Shown here in pieces: positions 7,223 through 14,475 of a stretch of 24,646 nt of DNA (position 1 is its first letter; every line of letters starts with the position of its first letter). Below the pieces are notes generated by a model. That model made no database searches. It was not told the DNA's origin and saw only the letters and a program-made list of their open reading frames with translations. The DNA lies in contig JAZQNP010000036.1 in the NCBI GenBank assembly GCA_045627405.1, positions 1 through 24,646 of the forward strand, in the 5' to 3' direction. A program made the translations under genes and the position numbers. The DNA is from Firm-04 sp045627405 (lineage in GTDB: Bacteria; Bacillota; Clostridia; Oscillospirales; Ruminococcaceae).

Positions 7223-8566
7223 TCAGCCGAGGAATCCCTTGTGATGACGCATCATCAGCTGAGATTCCAGTGTTCTGACGGTTTCAATCGCAACGCTGAC
7301 CACGATCAGGATCGAGGTACCGCCCATCGACGAGACGTTGAGGGTGGTGAGGTTCAGGAAGATGATCGGGAAAACTGCCACGATGCCGAGGAAGATTGCA
7401 CCGACGAGAGAAATCTTGGAAAGCACTCTCTGGATGTAATCCGAAGTCGGCTTGCCCGGACGGATTCCGGGGATACCGCCGTTTGCCTGACGCAGATTGT
7501 TTGCCATCTCAACCGGATTATACTGAATTGCCACATAGAAGTAGTTGAACAGGATAATCAGAATGAAATAGATAACTGCGTAGGAATAGCTCTGCGTATT
7601 GAAAAAGTGGATGAAGTGGTAGTAGAAACGCTCACCCATCGTGGTGGTCTCTTCAATGTAGTCAACCGGCTGCTTGAAGAGCGTGAACATCGACGGAAGC
7701 GACATAAAGCTCATCGCAAAGATGATCGGCATAACACCCGACATGCAGATCTTGATCGGAATGTGGGTATTCTGACCGCCGTACTGCTTTCTGCCGACAA
7801 CACGCTTTGCGTACTGCACCGGAATGCGGCGTTCTGCCTCATTCATAAAGACGATGCCGACGACCATTGCGACGAAGATCAGCAGATAGACCACAACGAG
7901 AATGAAATACTTGTTCGCATCGCTGAGAACAAGACCGCCCAGCGTACCGATGTCGATCGGAATTCTTGCCACGATACCTGCAAAGAGGATCATGGAGATA
8001 CCGTTGCCGATGCCCTTCTCGTTGATGCGGTTGCCCATCCAGATGATGAGCGAGGAGCCTGCCATGAAGGACAGGATGATCACGAACATTGCAAACACGC
8101 CGGACGCGCCGCTTGTGTAAAGCAATGCGGATTTGCCGCTGTCATCGGACGCGTTTTTGAGCGTGATGTAATACGCCACGGACATAAACGCGGAAAGACC
8201 GAGTGCGACAAAGGAAGTGATCGTGTTGAGCTTCTTTCTGCCGTCTTCGCCCTCCTGTTGGAGACGTTCCAGCGGGGGCAGTGCATACGTCAGAAGCTGA
8301 ATGATAATGCTTGCGTTGATATACGGTGTCACACCGAGGGAAAACATGGTCGCCTTGGAAAGCGCACCACCGGAGAGGATGTTCAGGTATTCAAGGAAAT
8401 TACCGTTGCTTGCCTTTTCCTCCATCCAGCTCGCGACAACCGTGGTATCGAGAAACGGAACCGTAATCGCGGAACCGAGACGGAAAATGACAATGATGAA
8501 CAGTGTAAACAGCATCTTTCTGCGGATCTCGGGGATACCCCAAGCCGTGTTCAGTGTTTTAAACAC
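7223..8566 (-). CDS. secY: Preprotein translocase channel subunit SecY, GTG start
   Basis: A 447-residue membrane protein, the central pore of the Sec translocon. About ten hydrophobic segments can be picked out, starting with LFTLFIIVIFRLGSAITV and ending with IGTVRTLES-like sequence before the cytoplasmic tail RHHKGFLG. Family landmarks are SLGVTPYINASIIIQLLTY (second helix), ERLQQEGEDGRKK (first cytoplasmic loop) and KRVVGRKQYGGQNTHIPIK (the loop that contacts the ribosome and SecA). The start is GTG at 8566; its Shine-Dalgarno GAGGTGAT is made by the last codons of rplO, which ends only 2 nt upstream, so the two genes are probably coupled. Confidence 0.97.
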   Translation of the reverse strand: MFKTLNTAWGIPEIRRKMLFTLFIIVIFRLGSAITVPFLDTTVVASWMEEKASNGNFLEYLNILSGGALSKATMFSLGVTPYINASIIIQLLTYALPPLERLQQEGEDGRKKLNTITSFVALGLSAFMSVAYYITLKNASDDSGKSALLYTSGASGVFAMFVIILSFMAGSSLIIWMGNRINEKGIGNGISMILFAGIVARIPIDIGTLGGLVLSDANKYFILVVVYLLIFVAMVVGIVFMNEAERRIPVQYAKRVVGRKQYGGQNTHIPIKICMSGVMPIIFAMSFMSLPSMFTLFKQPVDYIEETTTMGERFYYHFIHFFNTQSYSYAVIYFILIILFNYFYVAIQYNPVEMANNLRQANGGIPGIRPGKPTSDYIQRVLSKISLVGAIFLGIVAVFPIIFLNLTTLNVSSMGGTSILIVVSVAIETVRTLESQLMMRHHKGFLG

Positions 8567-8568
8567 GA

Positions 8569-9012
8569 TTACATCACCTCAGCTTTCCCGCCTGCCTTCT
8601 CGATTTTCTCCGCTGCGGAAGCGGAAAATTTGGCAGCCTGAACCGTCAGAGCGACGTTCAGCTCGCCGTTGCCGAGGATCTTAATACCGCCGTTCTCAAT
8701 CTTATTGATCAGACCGGAAGCAATCAGCAGCTCCTCATTCACGACCGTGCCCTCGACAAAGCGGCTGAGATCGCCGACATTGACCGTTGCATAGCGAACC
8801 GCAAAGCGGTTGTTGAAGCCGCGCTTCGGAATGCGTCTTGCAAGGGGCATCTGGCCGCCTTCAAAGCCGATTCTCACGCCGCCGCCGGAACGCGCATTCT
8901 GACCCTTATGGCCCTTGCCTGCGGTCTTGCCGTTGCCGGAGCCGTGGCCTCTGCCGATGCGCTTGACCGGACGGTTGGAATCCGCAGCCGGTGTTAATTC
9001 ATGCAGTTTCAA
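8569..9012 (-). CDS. rplO: 50S ribosomal protein L15, TTG start
   Basis: A 147-residue L15, an early assembly protein of the large subunit whose long N-terminal extension threads into 23S rRNA. The Gly/Lys-rich extension is typical: KRIGRGHGSGNGKTAGKGHKGQNAR, followed by RIGFEGGQMPLARRIPKRGF. The C-terminal globular domain contains LINKIENGGIKILGNGEL. The start is TTG at 9012, nine bases after GGAGG, and no in-frame ATG lies nearby. The last three codons (GAG GTG ATG) double as the secY ribosome-binding site. Confidence 0.96.
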   Translation of the reverse strand: MKLHELTPAADSNRPVKRIGRGHGSGNGKTAGKGHKGQNARSGGGVRIGFEGGQMPLARRIPKRGFNNRFAVRYATVNVGDLSRFVEGTVVNEELLIASGLINKIENGGIKILGNGELNVALTVQAAKFSASAAEKIEKAGGKAEVM

Positions 9013-9036
9013 TGGTTCGCACCTCCTTGCATAAGT

Positions 9037-9213
9037 TTAAGCTTCCGTGACCTTCACGAGGTGGGAAATTTTGTTGATTTTACCCTGAGTCGCCGCGTTG
9101 TCGGGCTGTTCGGTGACATCACCGATCTTGCGGAGACCAAGGGAATGAGCAGTTGCAATCTGATCCTGCTTTCTGCCGATCAGGCTCTTCACAAGCTCTA
9201 CTTTTTTAGCCAT
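9037..9213 (-). CDS. rpmD: 50S ribosomal protein L30
   Basis: A 58-residue protein, found by translating the gap between rpsE and rplO. It begins MAKKVELVKSLIGRKQDQI, continues HSLGLRKIGDVTEQPDN, and ends HLVKVTEA. These match the small bacterial L30 (usual 55-61 residues), a compact ferredoxin-like domain on the solvent side of the large subunit. The ATG at 9213 has AGGAG ten bases upstream. Neighbours are rpsE (21 nt upstream) and rplO (24 nt downstream), its conserved position. Confidence 0.96.
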   Translation of the reverse strand: MAKKVELVKSLIGRKQDQIATAHSLGLRKIGDVTEQPDNAATQGKINKISHLVKVTEA

Positions 9214-9234
9214 GTGGGCTCACTCCTAACTCTA

Positions 9235-9738
9235 TTATTTGCCGAAGATCTCAGCAGCGGTCTTGCCGCGCTTTGCCGCAACAGCCTTCGCATCGGTGCA
9301 CTCGCACAGACCCGCGATGGTCGCACGGACGACATTGCAGGGGTTATTGGAGCGCTGGCTCTTGGTACGGATGTCCTGGATGCCTGCCATCTCGATGACC
9401 GCACGCACAGGACCGCCCGCGATCACGCCGGTACCGGGTGCAGCAGGCATCATAAGCACTCTGCCTGCGCCGAATTTTCCGACGACCTCATGCGGAATGG
9501 TAGTGCCGCGGAGGGTGACCTTCACAAGGTTCTTCTTTGCGTCCTCAATTCCCTTGCGGATCGCATCCGGAACTTCGCCGGACTTGCCCAGACCGAAGCC
9601 GACAGTGCCGTTTCCGTCGCCCACGACAACCAGTGCCGAGAACTTCATGATACGGCCGCCCTTGACGGTCTTGCTGACACGGTTAATGGAGACGACACGC
9701 TCCATCAGCTCCATGTTTGTTGCATCAATCAGTGCCAA
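9235..9738 (-). CDS. rpsE: 30S ribosomal protein S5, TTG start
   Basis: A 167-residue S5, which lies at the mRNA entry channel and helps set decoding accuracy and helicase activity. The double-stranded-RNA-binding-like N-terminal domain reads MELMERVVSINRVSKTVKGG then MKFSALVVVGDGNGTVGFG; the C-terminal domain contains PAAPGTGVIAGGPVRAVIE and SNNPCNVVRATI. The start is TTG at 9738, eight bases after GGAGG (AGGAGGGACTTTCA). An in-frame ATG lies eight codons further in, but has no ribosome-binding site. It is 17 nt from rplR. Confidence 0.96.
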   Translation of the reverse strand: MALIDATNMELMERVVSINRVSKTVKGGRIMKFSALVVVGDGNGTVGFGLGKSGEVPDAIRKGIEDAKKNLVKVTLRGTTIPHEVVGKFGAGRVLMMPAAPGTGVIAGGPVRAVIEMAGIQDIRTKSQRSNNPCNVVRATIAGLCECTDAKAVAAKRGKTAAEIFGK

Positions 9739-9755
9739 TGAAAGTCCCTCCTTTA

Positions 9756-10115
9756 TTAGAACTGCAACCCGTTCTCGCGGGCTGCGTCAGCGAGTTCAGA
9801 AATTCTGCCGTGATAGAGGTAGCCGCCGCGGTCAAACACAACCGTTGTGATGCCCTTGTCGGCTGCTTTCTTTGCGATTGCAGCGCCGACTGCGCGTGCG
9901 CCCTCTTTATTGCCGCCGTTTTCTGCAAAGCCCTTGTCCTGGCTGGATGCTGCTGCAAGCGTCACGCCTGCGACATCATCAATCAGCTGCGCATAAATAT
10001 GCTTTGTAGAGCGATATACGCTCAGTCTCGGACGGGCAGCAGTACCGGAGATCTTCGCACGAACTCTGCGGTGTCTCTTGAGGCGGGCTTTGTTGCTGTC
10101 AATTTTCTTTACCAT
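9756..10115 (-). CDS. rplR: 50S ribosomal protein L18
   Basis: A 119-residue L18, which with L5 binds 5S rRNA and anchors it to the central protuberance. The basic N-terminus (KIDSNKARLKRHRRVRAKI) is the 5S-binding arm; the body contains RPRLSVYRSTKHIYAQLIDD and the C-terminus reads TTVVFDRGGYLYHGRISELA and ends ARENGLQF, a near-invariant L18 ending. The ATG at 10115 has AAAGG in GGAGAAAGGTGCA upstream. It lies between rplF and rpsE with gaps of 18 and 17 nt. Confidence 0.97.
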   Translation of the reverse strand: MVKKIDSNKARLKRHRRVRAKISGTAARPRLSVYRSTKHIYAQLIDDVAGVTLAAASSQDKGFAENGGNKEGARAVGAAIAKKAADKGITTVVFDRGGYLYHGRISELADAARENGLQF

Positions 10116-10133
10116 AGCAATGCACCTTTCTCC

Positions 10134-10682
10134 TTACTTCTTGCCCTTACCGGCCTTGCCTTCCTTGCGGATGATGTGTTCGCCGTCATAGCGGATACCC
10201 TTGCCCTTATACGGCTCAGGCGGACGCTTCTCGCGGACTTCCGCTGCAAACTGACCGACCTTCTGCTTATCGCAGCCGTTGATGACGATCGTGTTTGCAT
10301 TCGGCACATCAATGGTAATGCCGTCGATTTCGGGCATGACAACATCGTGCGAATAGCCAAGGTTCATGACAAGGTTCTTGCCGTCCTTCTTGGCACGGTA
10401 GCCGACGCCCTCGATGAGCAGCGTCTTGCTGAATCCGGTATTCACGCCGAAGATCATGTTTGCGATGAGTGTTCTGGTGAGACCGTGAAGCGCACGGTTC
10501 TCCTTGCTGTCGTTCGGGCGTGCGACCTTGACGGTGCCGTCCTCGACAGTGATCTGCATAGCAGTATTTGCGCGATACGAGTTCTCGCCCTTCGGGCCCT
10601 TGACGGACACGAGGTTGGTATCGTCAACCGTTACGGTGACACCGGCAGGAACCGCGATCGGCAGTCTTCCGATTCTTGACAT
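10134..10682 (-). CDS. rplF: 50S ribosomal protein L6
   Basis: A 182-residue L6, found near the factor-binding site and sarcin-ricin loop of the large subunit. It has two similar alpha/beta domains: SRIGRLPIAVPAGVTVTV begins the first, and GVGYRAKKDGKNLVMNLGYS begins the second; the RNA-binding C-terminus contains REKRPPEPYKGKGIRY. The frame is open 18 codons further upstream, but the ATG at 10682 follows AAGGAGG at ideal spacing and gives the canonical N-terminus. It follows rpsH by 19 nt. Confidence 0.96.
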   Translation of the reverse strand: MSRIGRLPIAVPAGVTVTVDDTNLVSVKGPKGENSYRANTAMQITVEDGTVKVARPNDSKENRALHGLTRTLIANMIFGVNTGFSKTLLIEGVGYRAKKDGKNLVMNLGYSHDVVMPEIDGITIDVPNANTIVINGCDKQKVGQFAAEVREKRPPEPYKGKGIRYDGEHIIRKEGKAGKGKK

Positions 10683-10701
10683 TTGCGTTTCCTCCTTTTG
10701 A

Positions 10702-11100
10702 TTACCAGACGTATGCGAGAATTTCGCCGCCGACATTCAGCTCTCTTGCCTTCTTGTCGGTCATGACGCCCTTGGAAGTAGAGACGATGACAATGCCCAG
10801 ACCCTTGCGGACCTTCGGCATATCCTCACAGGAGCTGTAAATACGCAGACCCGGCTTGGAAATGCGGCGCAGGCCGCTGATGACAGGGGTTCTGTTATCG
10901 TCATATTTCAGGGTAATGCGGATGATGCCCTGCTTGCCGTCCTCGATGACCTGAAAGCTCTTGACATAGCCCTCATCCATAAGAATCTGGGTAATGGCCT
11001 TCTTCATGTTGGAAGCAGGAACGTCAACAGTGGCGTGCTTTGCAGTATTCGCGTTGCGGATGCGCGTCAGCAGATCCGCAATCGTATCGGAAATTTGCAT
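10702..11100 (-). CDS. rpsH: 30S ribosomal protein S8
   Basis: A 132-residue S8, a primary binder of 16S rRNA helix 21 and, in E. coli, the repressor of the spc operon. N-terminal domain: ISDTIADLLTRIRNANTAKH; C-terminal domain: RISKPGLRIYSSCEDMPKV then GLGIVIVSTSKGVMTDKKA, ending GGEILAYVW. The STSKGVMT segment carries the conserved RNA-contacting serines. The ATG at 11100 follows AAGGAGG. I could not identify an S8 mRNA target near rplE, where it lies in E. coli. Confidence 0.97.
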   Translation of the reverse strand: MQISDTIADLLTRIRNANTAKHATVDVPASNMKKAITQILMDEGYVKSFQVIEDGKQGIIRITLKYDDNRTPVISGLRRISKPGLRIYSSCEDMPKVRKGLGIVIVSTSKGVMTDKKARELNVGGEILAYVW

Positions 11101-11124
11101 ACCGATGACCTCCTTTTCTAACTT

Positions 11125-11310
11125 TTACCAGCTTGCCTTCTTGACACCGGGGATCTGACCGTCATGTGCCAGCTCACGGAAGCAGATACGGCAGATGCCG
11201 AACTTTCTGAGATAGGCATGGGGTCTGCCGCAGATCTTGCAGCGGTTATAAGCGCGCGTCGAGTACTTGGGTGCTCTCTGCTGCTTCAAAATCATAGATT
11301 TCTTTGCCAT
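11125..11310 (-). CDS. rpsN: 30S ribosomal protein S14, zinc type (type Z)
   Basis: A 61-residue short S14. The zinc-binding cysteines are C24, C27, C40 and C43 (CKIC and CRIC). It assembles late in the head of the small subunit. The protein reads AKKSMILKQQRAPKYSTRAY, followed by the zinc ribbon, and ends GQIPGVKKASW, the standard ending of the short type. B. subtilis keeps this form in the spc operon, with a zinc-free paralogue elsewhere. The ATG at 11310 has GAGGAGG upstream, and the gene is 12 nt after rplE. The symbol rpsZ is also used for this type. Confidence 0.97.
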   Translation of the reverse strand: MAKKSMILKQQRAPKYSTRAYNRCKICGRPHAYLRKFGICRICFRELAHDGQIPGVKKASW

Positions 11311-11322
11311 AATTGCCTCCTC

Positions 11323-11862
11323 TTACTTCGCAAACGGCGCGCCGAGCAGCGTGAGCAGCTCTTTTGCCTCTTCGTCGGTAGCTGCGGTTGTGATGAAGTT
11401 AATATCCATACCGCGAACCTTGTCGATCTTATCGTACTCGATCTGCGGGAAGATCAGCTGCTCCTTGATACCGGTAGAGTAATTGCCCTTGCCGTCGAAG
11501 GAGTTCGGGTTAATTCCGCGGAAGTCGCGGACACGCGGGAATGCGACATTGAAAAGCTTATCAACGAAATCCCACATCTTCTCGCCGCGAAGCGTCACCT
11601 TGACGCCGATCGGCATGCCTTCACGCAGTTTGAAGTTCGCAACGGACTTCTTTGCGCGGCACACCACCGGACGCTGACCGGTAATCAGGGAGAGGTCTCC
11701 CATGATTGCGTCAATCGCCTTAGCGTTTTCCTTTGCCTCACCTGCGCCGACATTGACAACAACCTTGTCAAGGCGCGGGATCTGCATGACGTTCTTGTAG
11801 CCGAATTTGCTCATCAGCGCCGGAGCGACGGTGCTGACATAATATTCTTTCAATCTTGCCAT
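11323..11862 (-). CDS. rplE: 50S ribosomal protein L5
   Basis: A 179-residue L5, which binds 5S rRNA with L18 and contacts P-site tRNA and the S13 bridge. It reads RLKEYYVSTVAPALMSKFGY, then RLDKVVVNVGAGEA, then SLITGQRPVVCRAKKSVANF, LREGMPIGVKVTLRG, and ends in the region FITTAATDEEAKELL. Two ATG codons are adjacent (11865 and 11862). The Shine-Dalgarno AAGGAG is only 4 nt from the first and 7 nt from the second, so the second is chosen; the difference is one residue. It follows rplX by 12 nt. Confidence 0.96.
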   Translation of the reverse strand: MARLKEYYVSTVAPALMSKFGYKNVMQIPRLDKVVVNVGAGEAKENAKAIDAIMGDLSLITGQRPVVCRAKKSVANFKLREGMPIGVKVTLRGEKMWDFVDKLFNVAFPRVRDFRGINPNSFDGKGNYSTGIKEQLIFPQIEYDKIDKVRGMDINFITTAATDEEAKELLTLLGAPFAK

Positions 11863-11874
11863 CATCGTTCTCCT

Positions 11875-12234
11875 TTACTCAAACGTCGCATTGCACTTCT
11901 TGCAAACGCGGAGCTTTGTCTTCTTGCCGTTCTTCTCCTCGAAGGTATGGCCGACTCTGGTGGGCTTGCCGCACTTGGGGCAGATGAGCTGCACCTTGCA
12001 GGCATAAATCGGGGATTCCGCCTTGACAATGCCGCCCTGCTGACCGACTCTGGTCGGCTTGACATGCTTTGTGATCATGTTGATGCCCTCAACGATGACC
12101 TTGCCCTCAGACGGGCTGACTTCCAGCACCTTGCCGGTGCGGATGGACTTTTTGTCGGTATCGGTATACTTGTCAACCGGATCGCCGACGAGCAGGCGAA
12201 CGGTATCGCCCTTCTTGACATGCACTTTGCTCAT
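11875..12234 (-). CDS. rplX: 50S ribosomal protein L24 with C-terminal zinc ribbon
   Basis: A 119-residue L24, an assembly initiator that binds 23S rRNA near the tunnel exit. The N-terminal KOW domain is clear (VHVKKGDTVRLLVGD then KVIVEGINMITKHVKP). The C-terminal part carries C85/C88 (CPKC) and C111/C114 (CKKC), a four-cysteine ribbon that L24 of many Clostridia has and that E. coli L24 lacks in full. The frame extends 6 codons upstream, but the ATG at 12234 has GGAGGT at proper distance. It is 14 nt after rplN. Confidence 0.96.
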   Translation of the reverse strand: MSKVHVKKGDTVRLLVGDPVDKYTDTDKKSIRTGKVLEVSPSEGKVIVEGINMITKHVKPTRVGQQGGIVKAESPIYACKVQLICPKCGKPTRVGHTFEEKNGKKTKLRVCKKCNATFE

Positions 12235-12248
12235 ATCGACACCTCCGA

Positions 12249-12617
12249 TCACAGGACTTCCGGTGCGAGGGAGAGAATCTTGACATAGTCATGCTCTCTC
12301 AGCTCTCTTGCGACCGGTCCGAAAATGCGCGTACCGCGCGGGGTCTTGTCTTCTTTGATGATAACGGCAGCGTTTTCATCGAAGCGGATATAGGTGCCGT
12401 CGTCTCTGCGAATTCCCTTCGCGGAGCGAACGATAACCGCCTTGACAACATCGCCTTTTTTCACAACGCCGCCGGGTGTTGCTTTCTTAACGGATGCGAC
12501 CACGACATCCCCGATGTTCGCATAGCGTCTGCGGGTGCCGCCCAGCACGCGAATGCACATAAGCTCCTTCGCGCCGGTGTTGTCTGCAACCTTTAAGTAA
12601 GACTGCATTTGAATCAC
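12249..12617 (-). CDS. rplN: 50S ribosomal protein L14, GTG start
   Basis: A 122-residue L14, at the interface with the small subunit and a docking site for the silencing factor RsfS. It reads MIQMQSYLKVADNTGAKELM, followed by CIRVLGG, then VKKGDVVKAVIVRSAKGIRR, then FDENAAVIIKEDKTPRGTRI, followed by FGPVARELR: a complete L14. The start is GTG at 12617, eight bases after GGAGG, which gives the usual MIQ N-terminus; an internal ATG three codons later is less well placed. A 102-nt gap with a small hairpin (12659-12673) separates it from rpsQ, an unusually wide spacing for this cluster. Confidence 0.96.
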   Translation of the reverse strand: MIQMQSYLKVADNTGAKELMCIRVLGGTRRRYANIGDVVVASVKKATPGGVVKKGDVVKAVIVRSAKGIRRDDGTYIRFDENAAVIIKEDKTPRGTRIFGPVARELREHDYVKILSLAPEVL

Positions 12618-12658
12618 AGCAGGTTCCTCCTATCTGTACTCGCTCTGTGCCGCGCCGC

Positions 12659-12673
12659 ACGGTTTCCGACCGT
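12659..12673 (-). promoter_or_regulatory. Small hairpin in the rpsQ-rplN gap
   Basis: ACGGT and ACCGT arms with a 5-nt loop, in a 102-nt gap where the neighbouring gaps are 12-24 nt. No T run follows. It may be an mRNA processing or regulatory structure, but a 5-bp stem is weak evidence on its own. No ORF or promoter was recognised in this gap. Confidence 0.25.
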
Positions 12674-12719
12674 AAGGCATCTGCGGCAGCAAAGCCTGAT
12701 TTCATGTGTTACTGCAAAA

Positions 12720-12986
12720 TTACTTCGCCTTTTCGATGATCTCGACAACGCGCCATCTCTTATCCTTGGAAAGCGGACGGGTCTCCATCACGAGAACGCG
12801 GTCGCCGATTCTGCACTCGTTGTTTTCGTCATGCGCTTTGAGTTTCACGGTACGCTTCACGATCTTCTTATACAGCGGATGCTGCACATGGTCTGCGATC
12901 GCGACGACAACCGTCTTATCCATCTTATCGCTGACAACCTTGCCCGTACGGGTTTTTCTCAGGTTTCTCTCGACTGTTTCACTCAC
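12720..12986 (-). CDS. rpsQ: 30S ribosomal protein S17, GTG start
   Basis: An 88-residue S17, a primary 16S rRNA-binding protein with an OB fold. It reads RNLRKTRTGKVVSDKMDKTV, then VVVAIADHVQHPLYKKIVKR, then ENNECRIGDRVLVMETRPLS, followed by KDKRWRVVEII: full family length. The start is GTG at 12986 after AAGGAGG. It is 17 nt after rpmC and is followed by a wide gap before rplN. Confidence 0.97.
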   Translation of the reverse strand: MSETVERNLRKTRTGKVVSDKMDKTVVVAIADHVQHPLYKKIVKRTVKLKAHDENNECRIGDRVLVMETRPLSKDKRWRVVEIIEKAK

Positions 12987-13003
12987 GACTGTGTCCTCCT
13001 TTC

Positions 13004-13198
13004 TCAGGCTTTCGCCTGTGCTGCGCGCATGCAGGTCTTGACGCGTGCAATGTCCTTCTTGACCGCTTTCAGTCTTGCGGTGTTTTCAAGCTGGTTTGCA
13101 GCGAGCTGGAAGCGCAGGTTGAACAGCTCTTCTTTGAGGGTTTGGAGCTGATTCTCCATCTCCTCATAGCTCATTTCTCTGATATCGGATGCTTTCAT
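13004..13198 (-). CDS. rpmC: 50S ribosomal protein L29
   Basis: A 64-residue L29, a helical hairpin at the tunnel exit that helps bind SRP and trigger factor. It reads MKASDIREMSYEEMENQLQ, then LKEELFNLRFQLAANQLENT, and ends KKDIARVKTCMRAAQAKA. The frame is open 15 codons upstream inside rplP, but the ATG at 13198 has GGAGGT ten bases upstream and gives the correct N-terminus. The start overlaps the rplP stop (ATGA), suggesting coupled translation. Confidence 0.96.
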   Translation of the reverse strand: MKASDIREMSYEEMENQLQTLKEELFNLRFQLAANQLENTARLKAVKKDIARVKTCMRAAQAKA

Positions 13199-13641
13199 GC
13201 CTGTGCACCTCCGTCCTGATCTGCCTTTGCAACGATCTTGCACTTGACAGGCAGCTTATGCATTGCAAGGCGGAGTGCCTCTTTGAGGTCTTCCTGCGAA
13301 ATCGGCTTATCCTTATCGGCACCGATCTCGAACATCACTCTGCCCGGCTTCACAACTGCCACCCAGTACTCCGGAGAACCTTTACCGGAACCCATGCGGG
13401 TTTCTGCCGGCTTCTCCGTGATGGGCTTATCCGGGAAAATCTTGATCCAAACCTTACCGCCACGCTTGATGTGACGTGTCATCGCGACACGGGCAGCCTC
13501 GATCTGATTGGAAGTGATCCATGACGGCTCCAAAGCCACCAGACCGAAATCACCGTAAGTGACGCGGTTGCCGCGGTATGCTTTACCGGTCAGGCGTCCT
13601 CTGTGGACGCGGCGATATTTAACTCTCTTTGGAAGCAGCAT
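13195..13641 (-). CDS. rplP: 50S ribosomal protein L16
   Basis: A 148-residue L16, near the A site and the peptidyl transferase centre. It reads MLLPKRVKYRRVHRGRLTGK, then FGLVALEPSWITSNQIEAAR, then KVWIKIFPDKPITEKPAETR followed by MGSGKGSPEYWVAVVKPG, where the arginine of PAETRMG is the residue hydroxylated in E. coli by YcfD. The C-terminal tail after KLPVKCKIV is about ten residues longer than in short homologues. The ATG at 13641 follows AAGGAGG; the long open frame upstream (to 13839) is rpsC sequence read out of frame. The start lies 23 nt inside rpsC. Confidence 0.96.
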   Translation of the reverse strand: MLLPKRVKYRRVHRGRLTGKAYRGNRVTYGDFGLVALEPSWITSNQIEAARVAMTRHIKRGGKVWIKIFPDKPITEKPAETRMGSGKGSPEYWVAVVKPGRVMFEIGADKDKPISQEDLKEALRLAMHKLPVKCKIVAKADQDGGAQA

Positions 13642-14470
13642 TTGCCGAACCTCCTTCTCTTCTGGTCTGTCCCTGCGGACGGTCGCCTCTCGGTCTGCGG
13701 TCGCCGCTGCCGCCGTTATTGAAATCGCGGCGCGGTCTGCGGTCACCGCCGTTCCGATCGTCTCTGCGGCGTCTGTCGTCGCGTCTGCGATCGTTCTTTC
13801 TCTCATAGCGTTCTCTGTTGGCAGCAGCCTTTGCCGCATCGCCTTTCAGAATCTCGCCCTTATAGATCCACACCTTGACGCCGATTCTGCCGTAGGTTGT
13901 GTTTGCCTCAGCAAAGCCGTAGTCGATGTCAGCGCGGATGGTTTGCAGCGGGATCGTACCCTCATGATAGCACTCGGAGCGTGCGATTTCCGCACCGCCG
14001 AGTCTGCCGCCGCACTTGATCTTGATACCCTTTGCGCCGGACTTCATGGTTCTGCCGATGCTGCCCTTCATGGCGCGGCGGAACGAAACACGGTTTTCGA
14101 GATCAGATGCGATCTTCTCCGCGACGAGCTGTGCGGACATATCCATATTTTTGATCTCGATGATGTTGATTGCGACCGATTTGCCGATCTTCTTTTCGAG
14201 AGCTGCGCGGAGCTTATCAATCTCCGTGCCGCCTCTGCCGATGATCAGACCCGGCTTTGCACAGTGAATGTGAATGCGGACCTTCTCCGGAATACGCTCG
14301 ATCTCGATGCGAGCGATGCCGGCGGCATACAGTGCCTTTTTGATATATTCGCGCAGGTTGTAGTCCTCAACGAGGAGGTCGCCGTACTCCTTCTTGCCGG
14401 CAAACCAGCGGGAATCCCAATCCTTGAAGACGCCTACGCGGAAACCATGCGGATTAACTTTCTGTCCCAT
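13619..14470 (-). CDS. rpsC: 30S ribosomal protein S3 with long Arg/Asp-rich tail
   Basis: A 283-residue S3; most bacterial S3 proteins have about 210-235. It forms the mRNA entry site with S4 and S5. The N-terminal KH domain holds the loop GLIIGRGG (74-81); the C-terminal domain carries RRAMKGSIGRTMKSGAKGIK and ends at VWIYKGEILKG (about residue 210). Beyond this is a 72-residue low-complexity tail, rich in Arg, Asp, Gly and Asn, with repeated GDRRPR. It should be disordered and highly charged. The last codons (REGGSAN) encode the rplP Shine-Dalgarno, and rplP starts 23 nt before the rpsC stop. The ATG at 14470 lies 5 nt after rplV. Confidence 0.97.
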   Translation of the reverse strand: MGQKVNPHGFRVGVFKDWDSRWFAGKKEYGDLLVEDYNLREYIKKALYAAGIARIEIERIPEKVRIHIHCAKPGLIIGRGGTEIDKLRAALEKKIGKSVAINIIEIKNMDMSAQLVAEKIASDLENRVSFRRAMKGSIGRTMKSGAKGIKIKCGGRLGGAEIARSECYHEGTIPLQTIRADIDYGFAEANTTYGRIGVKVWIYKGEILKGDAAKAAANRERYERKNDRRRDDRRRRDDRNGGDRRPRRDFNNGGSGDRRPRGDRPQGQTRREGGSANAASKES

Positions 14471-14475
14471 ACGGA

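Noticed and set aside
7217..8641. A 474-codon plus-strand open frame opposite secY and the end of rplO
   Set aside because: It is the mirror of secY codon usage. Its translation is low-complexity His/Asp/Cys-rich sequence with no recognisable motif and no ribosome-binding site.
13730..13800. Direct repeats CGTCTGCG/GACGCC as a possible regulatory array
   Set aside because: They encode the repetitive RRDD and DRRR residues of the S3 tail, so codon repetition explains them.
13642..13839. N-terminal extension of rplP by 66 residues
   Set aside because: The frame is open only because it reads the Arg-rich S3 tail out of frame. The ATG at 13641 has an ideal ribosome-binding site and gives the canonical L16 start.
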